DNA of 18,967 nucleotides. Origin: Candidatus Methanomethylophilaceae archaeon. Its GTDB lineage: Archaea; Thermoplasmatota; Thermoplasmata; Methanomassiliicoccales; Methanomethylophilaceae. The first letter of the stretch is position 1, and every line of letters starts with the position of its first letter. Of this stretch, positions 1 through 8,400 are shown piece after piece. The stretch covers positions 1 through 18,967 of the forward strand of contig JAFSYZ010000188.1 of the NCBI GenBank assembly GCA_017455785.1, read 5' to 3'. The notes beneath the pieces were generated by a model that saw only the letters and a list, made by a program, of their open reading frames with translations, made no database searches and was not told where the DNA came from. Position numbers and translations under genes: made by a program.

Positions 1-1440
1 CCATCTTCCCCCCACGGTGATCGAGAGCACCCCGCTTTCCGCTCCGTTCACCATATCCCCGGGATAGTCGGGGTCCGTGTATGAGTCGCGGTTGCCGTTG
101 GATGATGTGGGCGTATCCCATGTCGCGGATGCCGCGGATGCGGAGGATATCGCATACTGCCCGGTTCCCGTCGAGAAGATATCGGCCCAGAGCTCCTGGG
201 TCAGCGGTTGGTCGCGGGAATCGATGAGGGAGCTCCCTCCCAGGTAATTCCCCGCATGTAGATGGAGCTCGGACGATTCCGTCCCGGTCACATATGCGTC
301 TCCGACGAAGACGTTCAAAGACCCCCATCCGTTCTCTATGAAGAGCTTGGACGATGTCCTCCCGGTATCGGACGATATCGCCCCGGAAGCGGATTTCGTC
401 TCATCGGCGATGCCCATGAAGCCGATCCCGTCCGTGCTGCCGGTGACCGCCGGCGAATCGTTGCCGATAACCTCCGGCGGGTCATTGCCCAGGACGTATC
501 CGTCACCGACCATCACCTGGGAGTTCTTGGAGCCCATGACCGTGTAGCTCATGATCTTGTAGAGGGTCCACTGATAGTAGTTCCACTGCTGGTAATCGGA
601 TTGGAGGTCCCCGCCGGATGCCGGCACGAGCGAATCGGCCAGGTCCCTGAACCCATCGACGTCGATGTGCGCAGAGGGAACCCTCCCGCTCTGGGAGACC
701 AGCATCCCCTCGCCCGATGGATCCCCGTCCACGGTGACATAGGATTCGTATACGCCGATCCCGAGGTACGGGTAGACGTTGGTCTCGAAGTCCGTTTTCC
801 CCGGGACGGTGCTGGCGGAGTGTGCGTACGCCTTCATGCCGCCTATGGTCCCTTGGCCCGGAAAGGCGTATTCCGGGGACGACGAGACGTACAGGACGTT
901 GTACTCCTTCCCTTTCACCAGATTACCGGAGGTCTCATCGGCCGTCACCTTCTCGGATACCCAGTAGACCGTGGGGACTATGAGCATCACGTTGTAGAGC
1001 CTGGCGTCGAACCCATTGCCCTCCATCGTCTTGGTGAGGTCGTACGGATCGAGTATGTACGCCACGCAGCCGACGGAAGAGCTCATCCTCTTCTGAACGG
1101 AATCGTTGGTACTGTATGCAAGGCTGTTATCTGTCAGGTTTATCGCGGCGTAGAAGGAATTGAAGGGGCCTTTGCCCGTAGTCCTGTCGAAGGCCCAGAA
1201 CGGATTGATGCTGTCGGGGGATCCGGATGTGCGGTACCTCTGGACCGGTGCGGTCGCCTTCCCGTCCTCGATATGGGATTCGTAAACGTCGATCACATCC
1301 AGGTTGGTCTCCGAATCGGTGGATATTGCGTAGAGGTATCCGTCATCGTTGCTATCTCCGCCGTCGTGCTGGACGAAGCAGATCGCCAGTGCCACGACGG
1401 TTATGATCGATGCGACGGCTATTGCCGGGAGGGCCTTCAT
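1..1440 (-). CDS. Secreted or surface protein of unknown function, C terminus beyond the window
   Basis: The minus strand is open without a stop from an ATG at 1440 to the window edge, giving 480 codons, so the 3' end is missing. The N terminus (MKALPAIAVASIITVVALAICF) is a hydrophobic signal peptide or signal anchor. The chain then becomes acidic, rich in Ser, Thr, Asp, Gly and Tyr, as in exported archaeal proteins. About two thirds along are a Trp/Tyr-rich stretch (QQWNYYQWTLYKIMSYTV) and segments such as VMVGDGYV and FIENGWGSLNVFVGDAYV, which look like beta-strands of a globular ectodomain. I do not recognise the family and assign no function. No convincing ribosome site lies just before the ATG, but a TATA-like box about 26 bases upstream suggests a leaderless transcript. 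A long plus-strand frame over the same DNA (262-1467) is its antisense shadow. Confidence 0.8.
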   Translation of the reverse strand, partial: MKALPAIAVASIITVVALAICFVQHDGGDSNDDGYLYAISTDSETNLDVIDVYESHIEDGKATAPVQRYRTSGSPDSINPFWAFDRTTGKGPFNSFYAAINLTDNSLAYSTNDSVQKRMSSSVGCVAYILDPYDLTKTMEGNGFDARLYNVMLIVPTVYWVSEKVTADETSGNLVKGKEYNVLYVSSSPEYAFPGQGTIGGMKAYAHSASTVPGKTDFETNVYPYLGIGVYESYVTVDGDPSGEGMLVSQSGRVPSAHIDVDGFRDLADSLVPASGGDLQSDYQQWNYYQWTLYKIMSYTVMGSKNSQVMVGDGYVLGNDPPEVIGNDSPAVTGSTDGIGFMGIADETKSASGAISSDTGRTSSKLFIENGWGSLNVFVGDAYVTGTESSELHLHAGNYLGGSSLIDSRDQPLTQELWADIFSTGTGQYAISSASAASATWDTPTSSNGNRDSYTDPDYPGDMVNGAESGVLSITVGGRW

Positions 1441-1460
1441 GGTGGCCGATTGGCTCCGCA

Positions 1461-1470
1461 TTTTTAATAA
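1461..1470 (-). promoter_or_regulatory. TATA-like box for the minus-strand secreted protein
   Basis: On the minus strand the sequence reads TTATTAAAAA, centred about 26 bases upstream of the ATG at 1440. In archaea a TATA box lies about 25 bases before the transcription start, so the message would begin at or next to the ATG. That fits the lack of a well-spaced Shine-Dalgarno sequence. Assignment is by sequence only. Confidence 0.45.
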
Positions 1471-1581
1471 TCTTCCATGGTGCTAACTGGATTCGTCCCT
1501 TCTGGCACTCAATTTTGGCGAAGAAAATCAGTCTCGAAAGGGGCAGATCAAGGATAGAAAACAGGGGGAATTGGCATTCAT

Positions 1582-1614
1582 TTGCACCAAAAAAATAAGG
1601 GGGTTTCGGTGCAA
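1582..1614. repeat. Inverted repeat TTGCACC / GGTGCAA in the intergenic gap
   Basis: TTGCACC (1582-1588) is matched by its exact reverse complement GGTGCAA (1608-1614) across 19 bases. TTGCACCAAAA occurs again in direct orientation at 1699-1709. The roughly 400-base gap 1441-1840 between the two minus-strand genes holds no gene I can support. Apart from these repeats and the promoter near 1465 I see nothing else in it. Confidence 0.5.
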
Positions 1615-1698
1615 GGGTGGCGATGCGAATGGGTCCAAAAATGGCGATTTCGGGACTTTTCCCTATATGCTGGATAGGAGGGTTGTGCATACCTTCCA

Positions 1699-1709
1699 TT
1701 GCACCAAAA
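1699..1709. repeat. Direct copy of TTGCACCAAAA
   Basis: This 11-base sequence repeats 1582-1592 exactly, 117 bases downstream of the first copy. Both copies lie in the intergenic gap upstream of the minus-strand secreted-protein gene. They could be binding sites for one factor, but the evidence is only the repetition. Confidence 0.4.
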
Positions 1710-1840
1710 CTACATACTGACTGGTGAAGAGACCTAAACCCCAGATATCCGGTGTCATTGAACGGGAAGACCCAATGCGAATCGGTCGAAAGCCCGATAC
1801 ATACCGTAAACGATACGTCAAGATAGCGAACCTATCGGTT

Positions 1841-2188
1841 TCAGGTCTCGGTCAGAAAGTCCCTCTCAGGATCCGCATCGCCCTTCTGGGACGGTCGGAT
1901 ATCGCCACTCTCGAGAGTGTCGCAAGCCGCCATGACATCCTCTATGCGGAGCATCAGATCGAATACGGTCCTCCCCAAATCGGTCAGCGAGATATTGTGG
2001 ATGTTGTACAGCGGATGGATCTCCTCATGGAGGAGCCCACAGTCTAACATCTCCTGTATGGTATTCTTCAGGGTCTTGGAGACATTCCCGTAATGGCCGT
2101 AGACGTCAGTTCTGTTGCATGTGCCCTTCTCCGATACATAATGTAGGATGGCATACCATCTCTTGTTAAACATCGGCGGGCATTCCAT
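1841..2188 (-). CDS. HxlR-like winged helix-turn-helix transcriptional regulator
   Basis: This 115-aa protein has the layout of a small winged-helix DNA-binding regulator. Helix 1 is NKRWYAILHYVSEKG. A recognition-helix region VSKTLKNTIQEMLDCGLL follows, then a wing ending in HEEIHPLYNIHNISLTDLGRTVFDLM. The last part closely follows the HxlR-family pattern (LVHREVYP...YSLTELG). The residues after about 90 form an acidic, probably disordered tail. The start could also be the internal ATG at 2173 (MFNKRW...); neither has a strong ribosome site. The gene is transcribed away from the giant LRR gene, and a perfect palindrome lies in the shared upstream region. The regulator may therefore repress itself and perhaps control the surface-protein cluster; that link is inference. 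The stop is TGA. No effector-binding domain is visible, as is usual for HxlR-type proteins. Confidence 0.8.
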   Translation of the reverse strand: MECPPMFNKRWYAILHYVSEKGTCNRTDVYGHYGNVSKTLKNTIQEMLDCGLLHEEIHPLYNIHNISLTDLGRTVFDLMLRIEDVMAACDTLESGDIRPSQKGDADPERDFLTET

Positions 2189-2226
2189 GAATCCCTATCT
2201 GTACCTGTTTTCTTTATCTTGACTAT

Positions 2227-2247
2227 GTATTGACTTTTTGTCAATAC
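2227..2247. promoter_or_regulatory. Palindromic operator candidate between divergent genes
   Basis: The arms GTATTGAC (2227-2234) and GTCAATAC (2240-2247) are perfect reverse complements separated by five T. Archaeal winged-helix dimers commonly bind such 8+8 palindromes. It lies directly between a TATA-like box and the regulator gene, where the regulator's transcription start is expected, a typical place for autorepression. It also abuts the same AT-rich box read in the plus direction. Confidence 0.6.
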
Positions 2248-2258
2248 TATTAAATAAT
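2248..2258. promoter_or_regulatory. AT-rich TATA-like box usable in either direction
   Basis: The sequence TATTAAATAAT reads as ATTATTTAATA on the minus strand, so it resembles an archaeal TATA box both ways. On the minus strand it would place the regulator's transcription start near 2225, inside or at the edge of the palindrome, with a leader of about 35 bases. On the plus strand it could serve the giant LRR gene with a long leader. A second weaker plus-strand candidate, CTATTAAG, lies near 2306. Confidence 0.4.
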
Positions 2259-2481
2259 CCTGATTCGAATATTGGATTAGAACGATTTCATTGGTCCGGT
2301 CGCGCTATTAAGTCAAAGACCAACAACGGTACAGGTTTCTTTCCCAGATCGTACAGGGCGGCCGGATCCGGGGAGTGAGAACTTGAAAGAACACGATAGA
2401 AGATATTGCGGCACAGCAGGGAATCGGCCCTTTTCCCGCGATCAGGGATCCGGCGACAGGACGGTCCGTGGCCGGAGATCG

Positions 2482-5400
2482 ATGAAGGACGCCGGCACGA
2501 TCGACAGACATACCAAGTTACTGTATGCGACCGTGGTCACACTGATGGTGTTCGCGGCCTCCTGCTTCGTCATGACAGAGATGACGGAAGCCACGGATCC
2601 TACGGTCGCTACAATTACAACGAACGTCAGCGACATAGCTGCTGGTACTACTACAGAGCTGATCATTACATGCACATCGACTGGGGTCATGGCCGATTAT
2701 GCGTTGGATGATGCGGCATCTGGAACAAAGGCCCCATGGAAGGATTACAGGGATACGATAACAGCGATCTCCATCGTATCTGACGGAGGCGAGCTGACTT
2801 CCATAACCAAGAATGCATTCTACAATATTACCAAGATTACCACATTCTACGTACCGGAATCCATCGAAGAAATCGACGGTGGGTCCTTCAGAGGCTGCGT
2901 GAAACTAGAATCGTTCGAAGTCGATGCTTCCAACCTCGCGTTCCTGGTCTATGACGGTGTCCTTTATTCTCAGGATTCGTTCATGATTGACACCTTAATT
3001 CAATATCCTCTTGGAAAGAAGGCGGAAGGTCAGGCGGTCACCTCCTATGGTTTGCCAGCCGAATGCTTGGGTGTCGCCGACAGGGCGTTCGAGGGTGCTT
3101 CCTCTTTGACATCTATCACACTAAGCGCAGGTCTGAAATCCATAGGTGCTGAGGCGTTCAATGGTTGTTCTTCGGTTACGAATATATTCATCCCCCGTTT
3201 CGTCACATCGATCGGAGAGGACGCATTCTTCGGCATGACCTCTTTGGTATCAATTGAAGTCGATAGATCCAATACCGTTTACAAAAGCTATTACGGTGCA
3301 TTATACAAGTCCCTGACGGATGAGGAAGACAATGTCCATCAACTGGGGGAGCTCATATTCTGTCCCATCGGTTGCGAAGGGATGGCGGCTAAGTCCAATA
3401 ATAATTACGATGCACATACTTGGAATACCGGAGTCAACCAGAAGTACGTTACTATCTATGTTATTCCATACGACACCTTGGTCATCCACGGCAGAGCCTT
3501 CTACGGATGCAACTTCACTGATATCGATATCACGACCAATGTCACTGCCATAGGCGAAGAGGCGTTCATGAATTCTCTCAGGTTGGTAGATATCTACATA
3601 CCCTCATCGGTCACATCAATAGGGAAATCAGCCTTTGAAGGCTGCACCAATTTGGCCTCGGTGTACATGCCGGCGATAGATCTCGATCAGGGAAGGGAGT
3701 TCGCAGGGTGTAAGAGCCTGATGGCCGTCCAGATAGCAGGCTATACAGCAGGTACAATCACAGTATCTTCGGATTCTTTACCGTCAGTTAAGTGGAATGA
3801 TAGCTACGGCAGTTTGCTTTGGAAGACATGGGAATTAGATGCTACAGCATGGACCAACGTGGATTCCACAGATTCATCAGGACAGAAAGGAACGCTTGAC
3901 CTCAACAAGGATGATAACGGAGATGGCGTCATGGACATCAGCCTGAACAAAGGCTGGCTGTACTATCGCCAAGCAGTCGCCTGGGGATCGACAGAGGAAA
4001 CCAGATGTAACATCTCCGATTGGGAATACGAACCGACAGCCGTAACAACAGATAATCCCGATTCTGTTACCGTATATTATCATAGGATAACGGTCGGGTC
4101 AGGAGTCGATAGTCTTGGATGTAGAACAGATAATCCCTGCGTTTCCGGAATCATTTCGCCTCATACCCTCGGAGGAAACCAGTATCTCAAGATATCTTCT
4201 GAAAAAGATTCGGATTGGACGAAACAGCTACTGACTTACAAAGCCAGAAATATAGTGATTCCTGAAGAACCTCTGCAATTTGATATTCTTTACTCCCCCC
4301 CAACCAGAGATGCAGGTTTCGGAACTGGAATTCACTGCATGATACATTTCCCCGAGGAGTTAATGAATTGGGGGTCTGCATCATACAGCAGACAGGATGG
4401 TAGTATCTTGGCGGTCGCATTGCCGGTAAATTCGTTTAATCAATATGTTACTAGCGTCCAATACACTACTTTACAATGGGCGACGCAGGACTCAACAGGA
4501 TATTATCTGAACTCGAATAATTGTCCAATTTTTGAGCAGCCAATGAAGGAATATGGGGTATTCCCTATGGATTGCAGTTTAATTGATACCTTATTCCTTA
4601 GAGATCACAGGGCCGAATTCTTGGCCTTCCCTGAATCACAGATCGCAGTAAAAGAAGATAGTCTATTAATCAGGCACAATCCCCAGGTGTTGTACATCCA
4701 TGCCCTCAAAACGTCAACCCAGCAACAGACATCTTTTTATTTTCAACATCTCCAACTCGGCTCCGGGAGCGTATTGGGCGGCAGGATTCATGGACAAAGT
4801 TCGTATGATTGTGCCGTATTGACATTCTCCTTGAACGTGTCCGGACTACCGAACACAACGATATACAGAGACGGTGCATGGGACTTCATCGATCTGACCA
4901 CGAACGAGAAACTATCAGAGCAATCGGAGATCCAAAGGGCGCATCTGTATCTGAGGAATGGTTCAGTGCAAGCTGCCAGCGGAAATTTGAATGAATATGT
5001 CACTTGGCATGTAGTCGACAAGACTCTAATCGTCCATACAATATATGGGGATCTGTTGGATAACATTGCCAATGGACGTGATGTGATCATTCCTGATATG
5101 CAACCGGGCCAAGCACCGTGGTACAATTATCTCGCGAACGGCACAGTGAAGTACATCGTCGTGTCCGAAGGCATCACATCCATCGGGGACTATGCTTTCT
5201 ATACCCCCGATATGAATTCAGTTGTCGGCATAACCCTGCCCAACGGGCTCACCGATATCGGAGCACACGCCTTCGGGAACACCGCTATAAGATGTCTGTA
5301 CTTGCCTGAAGCCGTAACATCGTACGATCAGACCGCTGTCCAGGGATGCGGTTATCTGACCGAGATCGTATGCAACAATAGCAGAAGCACCACGTATTGG

Positions 5401-8400
5401 ACGGAGAATGGCCTTCTGTACAAGAGATCCGATAATTCTTTGGTATCCATTCCAGCAGGACTCACCGAGGCGGTCGTGTCTGCATTCTGTTCTACAATCA
5501 ATGAATATGCTGCGATAGGAAGCAGTCTCAAGAGCATAAATCTGAACAATGTCACTACTGTAGCTAACAATGCATTCACAGGCTCCGCGTTGACGTCGTT
5601 GGTCGTGCCCAAAAGCGGAACGATCGGAGATAACGCTTTCTCTGAATGTTCGAGCCTCAGGACCGTGTCGATTGGGATGGCCGGAGGGACAAGCGTGAGC
5701 GTTTCTTTAGGAGACAAGGCGTTCTATCAGACTTTGGAGGAAGGAGAGCAGAACAGCATAGTTCAGATCGATCTAAGGAATGGTTCGATCTCTGGATTCG
5801 GAACGGATTGTCTACCCATCGGTAACTTCTACAGAGATGGAGTGACACCGATATCGATAGGTTCGGATTACTCAGGTTTTGATTCTGGCCATATGTATAG
5901 CAGAGAAGCAGCTGCTCTGAGGGATTGTTCGGAAGACGGAGGTCTGAAGTATTATTTCCATATAGATGGGGCGGACAAGGCTCTCAACATAGTCTATATC
6001 GAAGGGAACGGAGTAATGTTAGATTACACATCCGGTGGAGCCCCATGGTACAGAGCAGCACCAACCATTACATCCATCTCGCTCCCAGAAGGGATCGTGA
6101 GCATCGGAGACAATGCATTCCAGAATGCATCCGGTTTCAATTCATTGACGATAGCCGATTCTTGCGAATCGATAGGCGAGGCGTCGTTCCAGGATTGTTC
6201 GTCCTTAAGCTCGATCAACCTGAAACATGTCTCTGAACTAGGCGAGTCGGCGTTCAAAGGCTGCACAGGATTGACAGGTGTCGTCATGGAAGAGGTCACA
6301 TCAGTTCCTGCGTCGACATTCCAGAATTGTACGAACCTGAGCAAAGTGAACAGTAACCTGCCTGGTATGGCGGATCTTTCTAATGTAGGGGCGCTGGGCT
6401 CTGCAGCCTTCATGAATACGGCCCTGACTTCAGTGGATCTGTCCTCCGAGCTATCATCAGTCTCGCAGAACGCCTTCAAAGGAACGGCACTCACACAGGT
6501 CATCCTGCCTTCCACGATATCCAGCGTCGCAAGCGGTGCGTTCGATTCCATCTCTGGTTTGGATACAGTGAGCTTCCAGGGATCTTCCGGAAACGTCACG
6601 ATTGCTGCGGATTCGTTCCCGTCACGCACAGGTTCCGACCAATGGTATGAGAACGGTGACGCCTCGTTGCATCAGGACACCATCTACGCCTTTAGCTCCG
6701 GTTCCGTTCCGAAAGGTAACATCTACACCATAGATGCCACCTGGGGACAATGCGGTGACAGTACGACAGGAGCAGAGAAGGTATTGTTCAGATATCTGGC
6801 GACCACCAAGACCCTGTACATCTCGGGACAGGATGCAACCGCTGCGAAAAATGTGCTGGAAGAGTACACATCGGCGACAAACAATCAGTTCATTGGTAAA
6901 CACAGCACGGTGACGGATCTCGATCAGGTGGAGAAAGTAGTCATTAGGAACGTAGGCACCCTTGGCGCGTACATGTTCTACGGCAACGGTACTCTGAAGG
7001 ATCTGTATTTCGACGGTACTGTCATCGGACAGAGCGCGATGCAGAACGCATCGAACCTTGAATCCGTCGATATCGTCACGGCCACCACTATTGATCAGGA
7101 TGCGCTGAAAGGCACCAAGGTATCATCGATAGACCTCTCCAAGGCTACAACGATAGGCGATAACGCATTCAAGGATGTAACCGCGTTGACCAAAGTCGAT
7201 CTGAGCAGCGCCACCTCCATAGGCACAGACGCATTCAGCGGATGCACCGGACTGACCGATGTGACGCTCAAGCAAGGAGTGGCCGTAGGTAGCAATGCGT
7301 TCAAAGGCGATACCTCGCTTACCAATGCCAAAATCGACCTGTCCAAGATAGGGACCATCGGAAACAACGCATTCCAGAACTGTACCGGACTTACGTCCGC
7401 TCCGGTGAGCAGTGCGACGACGATAGGGGACAGCGCATTCGCAGGCTGCACCGGTATCGTATCGGCGGATCTCTCCGCCGCGACATCTGTCGGCGCATCC
7501 GCATTCGACTCGAATCTGACGTCGTTGACGTTGTCATCCGCTCTGACCTCTGTCGGCGCTAATGCCTTCGGTACAGCGGCGCCTGCGGTCACCGTAGGCG
7601 GCAGCAGCGCAGGCACACTCAAGTCAGGCGACCTCCCTGTGCTCAATCCTACGCTCTTGAGCACTCTTCTGTCCGGATCGGATTACGCCGAGGGGCAGAT
7701 GTTCATCTATGTCGATACGTCGGCAGCATCTCTCCTGGCCCTTTCCGGATCGAAGACGCTGGACCTCTATGGGAACGTTCTGAAGATCAGCCCGACGCAG
7801 CATTCTGCTTTGAAGAACGCGCTGACCGTCACGGATTCGAAGGCCAACGCCAACGATGCCACCGTGAGATACTTCAAGCACTCATCCGGATGGTCCGAAG
7901 GGACATCGTCGGATTACACTGCATACATCAACAACGGAACAGGAGCGATAATCGTCAGCGGTGCAGCCGAATCGGGCGAGCGCAAGCTGTACGATGGAAG
8001 TTACTCAGAATCGTACGTCGTCTACAACATGTCGAATTTCGAGGAATCGGGTTTCACCACTGCGTTGGAATACAAAGGAGCGGCCTACACCAACGATCAG
8101 GTGAAGAATGAGTTCACGGTCACCGTCGACGGTGTTATACTCGCTGTCGATACCAACTATATCGTCAGCATGTCCGCGGGGCATGGCAACAAAGATGTCG
8201 GGGACGTCTACGTGGTCATCGAATCCTTTGCCGATGAATCGAAGAAGTCCAACGATCTTATCCTGAACATCAACAAGAAGCACATCACCGTGACATTCCC
8301 TGAGCACATCAACTACGGCGACGAGCCCATCGATAAGCTGGTGATGAACGGTGCCTACGAGACAGCGAAGGTCATCTTCTCCGGAGACGACGCGCTTCAG

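Noticed and set aside
262..1467. 401-codon open frame on the plus strand
   Set aside because: It lies antisense to a minus-strand frame that has a signal peptide, a promoter and protein-like composition. The plus-strand translation is rich in Arg, His, Gly and Val without any domain pattern.
1724..2047. 107-codon plus-strand frame
   Set aside because: It overlaps the convincing winged-helix gene on the other strand and its translation shows no recognisable features.
2383..2481. TTG start giving a 33-residue extension of the giant protein
   Set aside because: The upstream ribosome-like site is good, but the extension is highly charged and would bury the signal peptide. The ATG at 2482 gives a normal export signal. 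Kept as an alternative only.
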